A stretch of 64,000 bases of DNA from JAJECS01 sp965243625 (GCA_965243625.1 CBDEVI010000002.1:2914001-2978000), one strand, 5' to 3'. Counted from the first letter of the stretch, positions 41,360 through 54,273 are shown. A program made the numbers and translations. Notes: generated from the letters alone by a model not told the origin.

Positions 41360-41764
41360 ATGGCAATCGACCGCGACCAGAGATATCGGGCGATGGCGAT
41401 CCGGGGCAAGTACCAGCGGCTGTATCGGCATCTGCGCGGGCTGCAGGGCCAGGAGTGGCGGACCTCCTTCGGCGAGATCGAGGCGATTATCGGCTTCGAG
41501 CTGCCCGCATCCGCGCGTCTCCACCGGCCGTGGTGGGCCAATCAGCGCCGCGGCAACGGCCACAGTCAGGCGCTGGCCTGGAGCGTGGCCGGCTGGGAGA
41601 CGGCCGAGGTGGATATCGACGCCGAGGAACTGCTGTTCCGTCGAACGCACGCCAAGCCCGCACCCAGGCTTTCGCTCGACGACGCGTGGCCCGTCCACCC
41701 CACCGCGGTCTGGCCGGAGGGCCTGAGTCTCAGGCGAGAGGACCTCTACGAGGAGCGTCTCTAA
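41360..41764 (+). CDS. DUF7662-like protein, possible antitoxin partner of the PIN protein
   Basis: This 134-residue protein has an N-terminal block of the kind I associate with DUF7662: KYQRLYRHLRGL, SFGEIEAIIGFELPASAR, WWANQR, SQALAWSVAGWETAEVDI. The C-terminus (WPVHPTAVWPEGLSLRREDLYEERL) is short and charged, as in antitoxin tails that wrap a toxin. It ends seven bases before the PIN-domain gene on the same strand. The DUF name is recalled from memory and the antitoxin role is inferred only from adjacency. Confidence 0.6.
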   Translation: MAIDRDQRYRAMAIRGKYQRLYRHLRGLQGQEWRTSFGEIEAIIGFELPASARLHRPWWANQRRGNGHSQALAWSVAGWETAEVDIDAEELLFRRTHAKPAPRLSLDDAWPVHPTAVWPEGLSLRREDLYEERL

Positions 41765-41771
41765 CCCCGCC

Positions 41772-42194
41772 ATGTTCATCGACACGAACGTGCTGGTGAT
41801 GTCCCGTATCCCCGGCGCGCCGGACCACGACGCGGCGCGGGAAAGCCTGAAACGCGTCTTTCAATCCCCCGAACCGCTGAGGATCAGTCGTCAGGTGATT
41901 CGCGAATACCTGTCGGTGGTCACCCGGCCCCAGACCTGGCCCGTGGGCCTCACGCGCGAGGAAGCTCTCGATGACGTGAACCGGCTGATCCGCAGCTTCG
42001 AGATCCTCGAGGACGGCCCCGCGGTGACCAAGCTCTTGGTGGCGCTATGCCGAGAGGTTCCCGCCGGGGGTCGGCAGATTCACGACGCCAACGTTGTCGC
42101 CACCATGTTGGCCCACGGGGAACGCCGGCTGCTGACATTCAACACTGGCGACTTTGAGCGTTACGGTGACCGCATTGAGCTGCTGGGCCGTTAG
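41772..42194 (+). CDS. PIN-domain RNase (VapC-like)
   Basis: A 140-residue PIN-domain protein, a Mg2+-dependent RNase fold usual for toxins of type II toxin-antitoxin pairs. Acidic residues expected at the active site are visible in MFIDTNVLV (Asp4), REYLSVV (Glu), IHDANVVATM (Asp) and FNTGDFERY (Asp). It follows the DUF7662-like gene by seven bases, with no AbrB or ribbon-helix-helix antitoxin nearby. The target RNA is unknown. Confidence 0.82.
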   Translation: MFIDTNVLVMSRIPGAPDHDAARESLKRVFQSPEPLRISRQVIREYLSVVTRPQTWPVGLTREEALDDVNRLIRSFEILEDGPAVTKLLVALCREVPAGGRQIHDANVVATMLAHGERRLLTFNTGDFERYGDRIELLGR

Positions 42195-42272
42195 CCGCCC
42201 GGGCGTCCGCGGTGCACCCGCCGCGTGGCGCTACGGTAGGTATTTCGACAACCAGGGCGATCCGGAGGCGAC

Positions 42273-43061
42273 TTGACGGCCACCACCCCCCTGCTGGAAG
42301 TCCGCGACGTGGTGAAGGACTTCGGCGGCGTGCGCGCCGTCGACCACTGCTCGTTCGACGTGACGCCCGGCACGATCACCGGCCTCATCGGACCCAACGG
42401 CGCGGGCAAGACGACGCTGTTCAATCTCATATCCGGGGCGCTGCCGCTCACGAGCGGCCGGATTCTCTGCAACGGTCACGACATCGGCGGCCTGCGGCCC
42501 CATCAAACCTTCGCCCTCGGCATCATGCGGACGTTTCAGATTCCCCGAGAATTCCAGCGGTTGACGGTGCTCGAGAACCTGGCGGTGGTGCCGGCGAATC
42601 AGCGCGGCGAGCGCCTGTGGGCTGCCTGGCTCGCCCCCTGGACCGTGGCGCGCCAGGAGCGCCGCATCGAGGCCAAGGCGCTGGAGGTGCTGGAGTTCGT
42701 CCATCTCGCGCACCTGGCCGACGAATACGCCGGCAACCTCTCCACCGGCCAAAAGAAGCTGCTGGAGCTCGCGCGGACCCTGATGGCCGACCCGCAACTC
42801 GTCTTGCTCGACGAGCCGGGCGCCGGCGTCAACCGCACCCTGCTCAACTCGCTGGCGGACAACATCCGGCGGGCCAGCGCCGAGCGCGGCGTCACCTTCC
42901 TGCTCATCGAGCACGACATGGACCTCGTCTCGCGCCTGTGCGACCCGGTCATCGTCATGGCCGACGGTGCGGTCATCGCCCAGGGATCGCCGCGGCAGGT
43001 CCAGCGCGATCCGCAGGTGCTGGAGGCCTATCTCGGAGGCATGGTCCGTGGCGCTGCTTGA
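42273..43061 (+). CDS. livG: ABC transporter ATP-binding protein LivG
   Basis: One of two ATPases of a branched-chain amino-acid-type (HAAT) importer. The 262-residue protein has Walker A GPNGAGKTT, the Q-loop TFQIPREF, signature LSTGQKKLLELA, Walker B LVLLDEPGAGV and the H-loop LLIEHDMDLV; the GVN insertion after Walker B is typical of LivG. TTG 42273 is the start, with GGAGG upstream. It overlaps livF by 14 bp. The set may transport amino acids, amides or urea. Confidence 0.93.
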   Translation: MTATTPLLEVRDVVKDFGGVRAVDHCSFDVTPGTITGLIGPNGAGKTTLFNLISGALPLTSGRILCNGHDIGGLRPHQTFALGIMRTFQIPREFQRLTVLENLAVVPANQRGERLWAAWLAPWTVARQERRIEAKALEVLEFVHLAHLADEYAGNLSTGQKKLLELARTLMADPQLVLLDEPGAGVNRTLLNSLADNIRRASAERGVTFLLIEHDMDLVSRLCDPVIVMADGAVIAQGSPRQVQRDPQVLEAYLGGMVRGAA

Positions 43062-43752
43062 GGCCCGCGACATCGTCGCCGGCTACGGGGAAACCGAAAT
43101 CCTGCACGGCGTCTCGTTGGTCGTGAACGCGGGCGAAATCGTGACCATCATCGGCCCCAACGGCTGCGGCAAGTCCACGTTGATGAAAGCCGTGGTCGGC
43201 CTGGTGCCGGTGCGCAGGGGCGCCGTGACGTTTCGCGGCGTGGACGTCACCGACCACGCCCCCGAGCGGGTCGTGCGGGCGGGACTCTGCTACGTTCCGC
43301 AGTCCGCCAACGTCTTTCCGTCCCTCAGCATTCGCGAGAACCTGGAGATGGGCGCCTTCATCCGCGGCGATGATGGGCAGGCGCGCATCGACGAGATGTT
43401 TGGCCTGTTCCCCGATCTGGCGCGGCGGCCGAAGGCGAGAGCGGGCAGCCTGTCGGGCGGCCAGCGCCAGATGCTGGCCCTTGCCCGCGCCCTCATGCTT
43501 GACCCTCAGCTCCTGCTGCTCGACGAGCCGTCAGCCGGGCTGTCGCCGGCGATCATGGGCATGGTGTTCGAGCGCATCCGCGAAATCAACGCGACCGGCG
43601 TGGCGTTGCTCCTGGTCGAGCAGCAAGCCCGCGAGGCGTTGCAGCACTCGGACCGGGGGTACGTGCTCTCCGGCGGCGAAAACCGCCTGGAGGACCGTGG
43701 GCCGGCGCTCCTGGAAAATCCCGAAGTGGCCCGCCTGTATCTGGGTGGGTGA
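43048..43752 (+). CDS. livF: ABC transporter ATP-binding protein LivF
   Basis: The second ATPase of the HAAT importer, 234 residues. It shows Walker A GPNGCGKST, the Q-loop VPQSANVFPSLSIRENL, signature LSGGQRQMLALARAL, Walker B LLLLDEPSAGLSP and H-loop LLVEQQA; LivF carries Gln rather than His at this last position. GTG 43048 with CGGAGG at 43034-43039 is the preferred start, overlapping livG. A 175-bp gap holding dispersed repeats separates it from livH. Confidence 0.93.
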   Translation: MALLEARDIVAGYGETEILHGVSLVVNAGEIVTIIGPNGCGKSTLMKAVVGLVPVRRGAVTFRGVDVTDHAPERVVRAGLCYVPQSANVFPSLSIRENLEMGAFIRGDDGQARIDEMFGLFPDLARRPKARAGSLSGGQRQMLALARALMLDPQLLLLDEPSAGLSPAIMGMVFERIREINATGVALLLVEQQAREALQHSDRGYVLSGGENRLEDRGPALLENPEVARLYLGG

Positions 43753-43767
43753 GAGCAGGCGCGATGG

Positions 43768-43868
43768 ATAACCCCTCCGTCATTCCGGCGAAAGCCGGAA
43801 TCCAGTTCGGTCGAGTCTGGAGTCACGCCGGATGTTTGGCGTCGGGCGGGTCTGAGACCCGCCCCTAC
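43768..43868. repeat. Composite dispersed repeat inside the liv operon
   Basis: Two elements in a fixed order: ATTCCGGC-gaaa-GCCGGAAT (43782-43801) within a conserved block from 43768, then a GTAGGGGC-family palindrome with core GGGTCTGAGACCC (43844-43868). The same pair in the same order occurs at 55102-55196. Confidence 0.8.
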
Positions 43869-43927
43869 GAGAAGCCGCGAAGGTCGCTCAAGGGAGAGCG
43901 AGTCGGACGTCGAATGGCGGCGCACGG

Positions 43928-44950
43928 ATGACCGCCCTGCGCACCGCCGTCCTGAGACTTCGCACGGTTTGGATGCCGGGATACTCCGTGGCCGTCGCCA
44001 TTGCGGCCATGCTCGTCGTTGGATTCCTGCCCTTCGTCAAGATGGGGCTGGTGGTCAACGGCTTCGTGCTGGGCGCCATCATCGCCACCGGCGCCATTGG
44101 TCTGACGCTGATCTACGGCAACCTGGGTTTCGCCAACATCGCCCACGGCGACTACATGGCCATGGGCGCCTACGTGGCATTCGCCATCATGACCGGTTTG
44201 CTGCCCCTGGTGGGAATCGAAGGGCAGGGATTCGGGCCATTCAGCTTCGGCTACCCGCTGCTCATTGCGCTGCCGGTGGCGGCCGCCGTCGTCGCCGTCG
44301 GCGCCATCGTGCTGGACGTCGGAATCTATCGCCGGCTGAGAAACCGCAGAGTCAATGCCGTGGTCATCGCCATGACGTCGTTGGGACTGGCGATCGCCCT
44401 GCGCGGGCTCATTCAGATCATCTGGACGAGCGAGAAGCACCAATTCCCTCGTGAGTTTCGGCAGGTCTACCACCTGCCGATGGACGTTCGCATTCCACCG
44501 GACAGCATTTTCATCGGGGGTCTCGCCGTCGTCCTCGTCATCGGGGTCTACGTGCTGCTCACTCGCACCAAGATTGGCAAGGCCATGCGCGCCACGGCCG
44601 ACAATCCCGACCTGGCTCGTGTGAGCGGGATTCCGACGGAGCGCGTCATCTGGGCGACCTGGGCCATTGGCGGAGGACTGGCGGCGATTGCCGGAGTCCT
44701 GTTGGCGGTGTTTCAGGCGCAGCTGCTCCCCAGCATGGGCTGGGAGTTCCTGATTCCGCTGTTCGCCGCCGTGATCCTGGGCGGCATCGGCAATCCCTAC
44801 GGAGCTTTGGTCGGCGCGCTGGTCATTGGCGTCAGCATGGAAGTCTCGACCCAGTGGATCACGCCCAGCTACAAGCATGCCGTCGCCTTCATCATCATGA
44901 TCGTGCTGCTGCTGGCCAGACCGCGGGGTCTCCTGGGAGGGTCCACCTGA
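43928..44950 (+). CDS. livH: ABC transporter permease LivH
   Basis: A 340-residue inner-membrane permease of the HAAT importer with about eight to nine spans. It shows LivH features: LGAIIATGAIGLTLIYGNLGFANIAHGDYMAMGAY near the N-terminus, and the ATPase-contacting EAA-like loop TKIGKAMRATADNPDLARVSGI. The C-terminus has FAAVILGGIGNPYGALVGA. It lies between livF and livM on the same strand. Confidence 0.93.
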   Translation: MTALRTAVLRLRTVWMPGYSVAVAIAAMLVVGFLPFVKMGLVVNGFVLGAIIATGAIGLTLIYGNLGFANIAHGDYMAMGAYVAFAIMTGLLPLVGIEGQGFGPFSFGYPLLIALPVAAAVVAVGAIVLDVGIYRRLRNRRVNAVVIAMTSLGLAIALRGLIQIIWTSEKHQFPREFRQVYHLPMDVRIPPDSIFIGGLAVVLVIGVYVLLTRTKIGKAMRATADNPDLARVSGIPTERVIWATWAIGGGLAAIAGVLLAVFQAQLLPSMGWEFLIPLFAAVILGGIGNPYGALVGALVIGVSMEVSTQWITPSYKHAVAFIIMIVLLLARPRGLLGGST

Positions 44951-45014
44951 AAGGGAGCCATGAGCCATCGATAACGTCATTGGGGTAGTCGACTACACGG
45001 TCGGGTTCGTCGTC

Positions 45015-45980
45015 ATGGCGGGCATCTATGCGGTGTTCGCCCTGGGCTTGAACGTGCATTGGGGCTTCACCGGGCTCTTCAACATCGGCATCGCCGGGTT
45101 CTTCGCCCTCGGCGCCTATACGGCTGCGCTCCTGACCTCACCGGCGGCGGACCCGTTGCTGTTCGAGGAGTTCGTGTTTGGCGGCAACTGGGCGCAACTC
45201 GGATTCCTCGACCTCGGGATCGACCTGTGGTTCGTGCTGGCGTTAGCGGCGGCTGGTGCGGTGTGCGGCGTCATCGCGCTCGTGATCGGCTACGTCTCGC
45301 TGCGCCTGAACGACGACTACCTGGCCATCGCCACGCTGGGCATCGCCGAGAGCGTGCGGCTCTTCTTTCTCAACGAGAAATGGGTCGCCAACGGCTCGAA
45401 GGGCCTGTACCAGATTCCCCAGTTCCTGGAGGGCTGGCTGCCGTCCGACAAATACAACTACCTCTACATGGTCGTCGTCCTCGTCGTTCTGGCCGCGCTA
45501 TTCGTCATGGTGCAGCGCGTCATGAAGTCGCCATGGGGCCGGGTGCTGCGAGCCATCCGCGAGGACGAGGTCGCCGCGGCGGCCAGCGGCAAGAACGTCT
45601 TCAGGTTCAAGTTGCAGGCGTTTGTGTTGGGCGCCGTCATCATGGGCGTCGGCGGAGCGCTGTTCGCGCACCACATCCGCTTCGTGTCGCCGCTGACGTT
45701 CGATCCGCTGCTGGGCACCTTCATCATCTGGGCCATGCTGATGGTGGGCGGATCCGGCAACAACCTGGGCGCCATCCTGGGCGCGTTCGTGGTGTGGGGG
45801 CTCTGGGTCGGGGCGCGGTTCCTGCCGGGCGAACTGGCCGATCCGAACTTCCGCTTTTTCATGGTCGGCGTGCTGATCGTCGCCGTGATCCTGCTGCGCC
45901 CGGGAGGAATCCTGGGCGAGCTGCGGCGCGTGACACGGCGCAGGGGGGAACGCTCGGCCGTCCGTCTCGACGACGGCTGA
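45015..45980 (+). CDS. livM: ABC transporter permease LivM
   Basis: The second permease of the importer, 321 residues from this ATG, with about eight spans, LNVHWGFTGLFNIGIAGFFALGAYTAALL and the ATPase-contact loop SPWGRVLRAIREDEVAAAASGKN. The reading frame is protein-like upstream of 45015 as well (DNVIGVVDYTVGFVV), completing the first span, but no ATG, GTG or TTG is available there. The nearby ATG at 44960 is out of frame by one base. Either an ATC/ATT codon or a one-base discrepancy is involved, so the start is uncertain. Confidence 0.88.
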   Translation: MAGIYAVFALGLNVHWGFTGLFNIGIAGFFALGAYTAALLTSPAADPLLFEEFVFGGNWAQLGFLDLGIDLWFVLALAAAGAVCGVIALVIGYVSLRLNDDYLAIATLGIAESVRLFFLNEKWVANGSKGLYQIPQFLEGWLPSDKYNYLYMVVVLVVLAALFVMVQRVMKSPWGRVLRAIREDEVAAAASGKNVFRFKLQAFVLGAVIMGVGGALFAHHIRFVSPLTFDPLLGTFIIWAMLMVGGSGNNLGAILGAFVVWGLWVGARFLPGELADPNFRFFMVGVLIVAVILLRPGGILGELRRVTRRRGERSAVRLDDG

Positions 45981-46028
45981 CGACGCACCGGGGGCGGGGT
46001 CGTATTGACGCTGGCCGATGACCGAAAT

Positions 46029-46167
46029 GTCATTCCGAACGAAGTGAGGAATCTAAGGACGGTGGTGCATGCTCCGCGCCCCTTAGATTCCTCGCCTGCG
46101 GCTCGGAATGACAGGTAGGGGGCGGCTCGGAATGACAGGTCGGGCGCGGCTCGGATGACAGCTAGGG
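46029..46167. repeat. Long-hairpin repeat GTCATTCCGAA...CGGAATGAC plus tandem units
   Basis: GTCATTCCGAACGAAGTGAG pairs with the inverted arm ending CTCGGAATGACA to form a hairpin of about 85 nt. It is followed by two further degenerate copies of a 24-bp unit (GCGGCTCGGAATGACAGGT, then a G-rich end). It lies between convergent livM and livK. A related copy is at 60787-60930. Confidence 0.75.
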
Positions 46168-46183
46168 CTGGCTAGAAGCGAGC

Positions 46184-46210
46184 AGGGGGCGGCTCGTCGA
46201 GCCGCCCCCT
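46184..46210. terminator. Bidirectional terminator-like hairpin
   Basis: A perfect palindrome with 13-bp arms (AGGGGGCGGCTCG) around a single T, located just before the convergent end of livK. It lacks a T-run but is well placed to end both transcripts. Confidence 0.5.
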
Positions 46211-46238
46211 ATGGCATGGGCCGCGTGTCGCTTTCTCG

Positions 46239-47660
46239 CTACGGCGTCTCGAAGCGGCCGGTCGACTTAATCTCCCCGCCGGTGATCTGCCAGATCTCGA
46301 TGGGGCCGAACACGTCGCCGTTTTCGTCGAAGTCCACCGCGCCGGAGGCGCCTTCGTAGTTGACATCGCCGCCCTCGGCGATCACGGCGAGCGCCCGCCG
46401 GATGCCCGCCACGCCGGGGCCGACCACCTCGCCCGGGGGATTCGCGATCGAGCGCAGCGCGTCCCGAATCGCCACCGAGTCCGTGGTCGTTCCCGCCTTG
46501 GCCGCCGCCAGCGCGATCACGGCCACCGCGTCGTAGGTTTCCGCCAGGTAGGGCTCCACCGGAAGCTCCACGGCGTAGGCGTCGGTGTAGGCGCTGGCGA
46601 ACGCGGCGAGCTGCGGGCTGTCCACCGACCCCGGCGCCGTGCCCAAGGTGCCCTCGAGCCGGTCCCAGCCGATGGCTTCGTTCATCTCCGCCGACTTGGT
46701 GCCGTCCACGAAGAGGAACTTGTCGGCGTAGCCGCCTTCCAGCGACTCGCGGACGTAGATCTGCGCCTGGCCGGGATAGCTGATGGCGATGAGCGCATCA
46801 ACGCCGCCGGCGGTGGCGCGCTCCAACTCGGAGGCAAAGGTGGGCTGCTCGTCCTCGTGCGGCACGGCGTCGACGATGGTTCCCCCGAGGTCGGTGAACG
46901 TCGCGTCGAACCGCTCGGCCAGGCCCTCGCCGTAGGGGTTGTTGATGTACATGACCCCGACGTTCTTGAATCCCTGCTCCCAGGCCAGGCGCCCCAGGAC
47001 CACGCCCTGCGCCGCGTCGGAGGGGGCGGTGCGGAAGAGGAAGTCGTTGTCGTCGAGCACCGTGATGCTGGGCGCCGTGGAGGCGCCGGAGATCTGCACG
47101 CGTTGATTCGGCACGGTGACCGACGTGGCGACCGGGATCGTCACTCCGCTGGCCAGGGCGCCGACGATGGCCACGGCGTTCTCGATTTCCACGAGCGCCC
47201 GCGCGGCCTCGACGCCTTGCACCGGATTCACGCCGGTGTCGCGGCTGATGATGATCAGTGACCCGCCGCCGACGCCGCCCGCGCGGTTGACGTGATCAGC
47301 CGCCAAGGCGGCGGCGTTGCGATGGACGGGACCGAAGAAGGAGAGGGACCCCGTGAAGGCATTGAGCTGCCCCACGATCAGCGGCGGCAGCATCGCCGCT
47401 TCCTGGACCACCACCTTCTCGACGGGAACTTCCTTGATGACTTCCTGCGTCACGACGGTCTGAACCGGGACTTCCTTGATGACCTCGCGCGTGACCACGG
47501 TCTCGACCGGAACTTCCTTGATCACCTCTTGCGTGATGGTTTCCGTCTCGCCGCAGGCCGCCAGCACGGCTCCGCCGGCCACGCCGAGCAGGCCGCCGCC
47601 TGCCACCCGCAGCAGGTTACGGCGAGTCATCGTGCGTTTCTTGGATTCCGACATGCCCAT
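46239..47660 (-). CDS. livK: Branched-chain amino-acid-type substrate-binding lipoprotein LivK
   Basis: The extracellular receptor of the adjacent importer. About 473 residues start with a Tat-like signal (MTRRNLLRVAGGG) ending in the lipobox LAAC. A linker follows with three near-identical units of VIKEVPVE/VIKEVPVQ joined by TVVT, a style I associate with Chloroflexota binding proteins. The type I periplasmic-binding fold follows (PPLIVGQLNAFTGSLSFFG, GALASGVTIPVA, FRTAPSDAAQG). It is convergent with livGFHM rather than in line. ATG 47660 is preferred; ATG 47654 is possible. Confidence 0.92.
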   Translation of the reverse strand: MGMSESKKRTMTRRNLLRVAGGGLLGVAGGAVLAACGETETITQEVIKEVPVETVVTREVIKEVPVQTVVTQEVIKEVPVEKVVVQEAAMLPPLIVGQLNAFTGSLSFFGPVHRNAAALAADHVNRAGGVGGGSLIIISRDTGVNPVQGVEAARALVEIENAVAIVGALASGVTIPVATSVTVPNQRVQISGASTAPSITVLDDNDFLFRTAPSDAAQGVVLGRLAWEQGFKNVGVMYINNPYGEGLAERFDATFTDLGGTIVDAVPHEDEQPTFASELERATAGGVDALIAISYPGQAQIYVRESLEGGYADKFLFVDGTKSAEMNEAIGWDRLEGTLGTAPGSVDSPQLAAFASAYTDAYAVELPVEPYLAETYDAVAVIALAAAKAGTTTDSVAIRDALRSIANPPGEVVGPGVAGIRRALAVIAEGGDVNYEGASGAVDFDENGDVFGPIEIWQITGGEIKSTGRFETP

Positions 47661-47712
47661 CTGCTTGTCCACCCTGTGTTTTGCCGCTCCTCATCGCGCG
47701 GCTCATGCGAAT

Positions 47713-47748
47713 AGCATAGGCAATCACACATGGTGCACAAACGTTTGT
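47713..47748 (-). promoter_or_regulatory. Promoter with LacI-like operator for livK
   Basis: On the minus strand TTGTGC (47740-47735) and TATGCT (47718-47713) are 16 bases apart. The -35 overlaps the perfect palindrome ACAAACGTTTGT (47737-47748), whose AAACGTTT centre is typical of LacI/PurR-family operators. The region is shared with the divergent nuclease gene. Confidence 0.5.
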
Positions 47749-47761
47749 CACTGCCACACAC

Positions 47762-48739
47762 GTGTTGACCAGCTACCGCGGCAGATGGCGGTTCGGAGTC
47801 GTCGCCGTGACCTGCGCGGCGCTTCTGGCGGCGGCATGCGGCGCCAACGACCCGGACCCGCCGGTGCTAACCGTCACGGCCCGGGCGGTGCGTCCGGCGC
47901 CGGTTGGCACAGCGCCGCCCGAGCCGGTGCCAACGGTGACCGCGTCCACGACGACGGCCGTCGACCGCCCGGTAGTCCCGACCTCAACCGTCACTCCCGA
48001 GTCGCCGCCGACGCCAACCAGCCTCCCGCTGCCGGCCGGCCGGGAGGCGCGGGTCGTGCGCGTGATCGACGGCGACACCCTCGTCGTTTCGTTTGATGGG
48101 GCCGAGCACACCGTGCGGCTGCTCGGCATCGACGCGCCCGAACTTGGAGACCCCGGCGGACAGGCCGCGCTGGCCGAGCGGGCGACAGACGCACTTGCGA
48201 CGCTCGTGGGCGACGGCGCGGTCAGCCTCATCATGGGTGGCGAGTCGCGCGACGAGGGTGGGCGGTTACTGCGGCACGTGGCGCACGACGGTCTCATTTT
48301 CTCGGTCGAGCTGGCGCGCCAGGGCTGGGTGCGCGCCCATGAATACGCGCCCGATACGCTGCTCTTTGGCGCGATCGCCGATGCCCAGCGCGAGGCCCGC
48401 GCAGCGGCCCGCGGGCTCTGGGCGCCGCCGGTGCCCGGACTCGCCATGGCGGTGGACAAGGTGGCCGAGACCGTGGTGATCGCCAACGGCGGCGCCGCAC
48501 CGGTCGATCTGTCCGGGTGGCGCGTGGCGAGCCTGCGCGGACCGCAGTCGGTTGAGTTGCCGGCCGGCACGGTCCTTCAGCCGGGGACGAGCCTCACGAT
48601 CGCCTCCGGCAGCAGCCATGGCGACGTGGCGTTCGGCCAGCGGCACGTGTGGCACAACGAGCTTCCCGACTCCGCCGAGTTGCGGCGCCCCGACGGACGG
48701 ACGGCGCTCTACTGGGACGATCCGGCGGCGTCGGACTAG
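47762..48739 (+). CDS. Exported thermonuclease-like lipoprotein with lamin-tail domain
   Basis: A 325-residue lipoprotein (lipobox LLAAAC) followed by a long Thr/Pro/Val-rich linker. The staphylococcal-nuclease-like domain begins around residue 98, with VIDGDTLVVSFDG, the calcium/arginine strand VRLLGIDAPELG, and ESRDEGGRLLRHV. A C-terminal lamin-tail (LTD) domain follows (VVIANGGAAPVDLSGWRV, LPAGTVLQPG). It would degrade extracellular nucleic acid, perhaps for nutrient use. GTG 47762 is the start. Confidence 0.85.
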   Translation: MLTSYRGRWRFGVVAVTCAALLAAACGANDPDPPVLTVTARAVRPAPVGTAPPEPVPTVTASTTTAVDRPVVPTSTVTPESPPTPTSLPLPAGREARVVRVIDGDTLVVSFDGAEHTVRLLGIDAPELGDPGGQAALAERATDALATLVGDGAVSLIMGGESRDEGGRLLRHVAHDGLIFSVELARQGWVRAHEYAPDTLLFGAIADAQREARAAARGLWAPPVPGLAMAVDKVAETVVIANGGAAPVDLSGWRVASLRGPQSVELPAGTVLQPGTSLTIASGSSHGDVAFGQRHVWHNELPDSAELRRPDGRTALYWDDPAASD

Positions 48740-48751
48740 GCGGGTTCGGCC

Positions 48752-53347
<4,596 letters not shown>

Positions 53348-53640
53348 GACGGTGGCGGAACGGTCAGCTAGCGCGGAGGCACGGGCCTAGCAGGAGCGCG
53401 GCTCGATGCATATACAGCGATCCCTCCTGCTGACGTATCGGTGTCACGGTGCAGCCCCAACCAATGCTCGCCGCCGTTACGGCGCACTCGTCGGGCAGCC
53501 CTGCGGCTGCGTGGCGAAAAGGCGCACGATGCCCGCCACTTGGGCGCCATCGTACCGCAGAGGCGGCGGAATGGATGCCATCGCCAAGGCCGATTGCCCC
53601 TGTAGTAGCATCGCCGGCGGCGTACGTCTCGGGTCAGCCT

Positions 53641-53979
53641 GTGTTTCGCACCCTCCTGATCATCGCCATCATCACGACCGTGCCGCTGCTGATTTACGGC
53701 GGCCTGCGACGGCGGCTCGCCTACACCGTCTCCGTCACCGTCACCGTCTATCTCATCCTGATCGGCGTGCGATATCTCCACGGGTTCGTATTCTTTCGCG
53801 AGGAGCTGTCCAACGTAATCGGCGTCGTCGCGGTGATGGCCCTTATCGGAGTTGCCGGCTACGCCGCCGTGCGCTATTACAGCGACCGCGCGGTGGCGAA
53901 AAAGCTGGAGGAGCGGCGGCAGCGGCCCGAGGCGCATCGCACGCTCGTCGACAACGTCCGTCGGAGGCTCAACTTGTGA
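53641..53979 (+). CDS. Small membrane protein
   Basis: I do not recognise this protein of about 112 residues. It has three hydrophobic stretches (LLIIAIITTVPLLIYGGL, YTVSVTVTVYLILIGVRYL, VIGVVAVMALIGVAGYAAV), then a basic cytosolic tail (KKLEERRQRPEAHRTLVDNVRRRL). The GTG at 53641 is preferred because it begins directly before the first span. The upstream 293-bp gap to gltB holds no other clear gene. The next gene starts 43 bp downstream. Confidence 0.65.
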   Translation: MFRTLLIIAIITTVPLLIYGGLRRRLAYTVSVTVTVYLILIGVRYLHGFVFFREELSNVIGVVAVMALIGVAGYAAVRYYSDRAVAKKLEERRQRPEAHRTLVDNVRRRLNL

Positions 53980-54022
53980 ACGTCCGCAAACGCATACCCG
54001 TCGCCAAGGCAAGGAGAACAAC

Positions 54023-54265
54023 GTGGCGCTGAGCATCAACGAGACGCCGGTGCACTGGGACGACGTCGCCCCGCCGGAACGCCTGCCGCCGTGGATGGAA
54101 GTCGTGTGGATCGCCGTGCCGCGCTACCCGAGGCGGTTGTGGTTCCTTTCGAAGACCGGCTCGAGCTGGCAGCAGCGGCAGCGCGAGGAGATCGTGCGCA
54201 AAGGACGGGCGATCCTGCTCGCCGAGCGTGACGCCACGGCCGACGTGGTCGTCGCCGACGGCTAG
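54023..54265 (+). CDS. Hypothetical protein
   Basis: An 80-residue protein that I do not recognise. It has a Pro/Trp-rich middle (PPERLPPWMEVVWIAVPRYPRRLWFLS) and a charged C-terminal half (QRQREEIVRKGRAILLAERD). No membrane segment is evident. The GTG at 54023 is preceded by a good AAGGAG (54011-54016). The SDR gene starts eight bases after its stop, so they are probably one operon. Confidence 0.6.
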   Translation: MALSINETPVHWDDVAPPERLPPWMEVVWIAVPRYPRRLWFLSKTGSSWQQRQREEIVRKGRAILLAERDATADVVVADG

Positions 54266-54273
54266 CAACCCGG

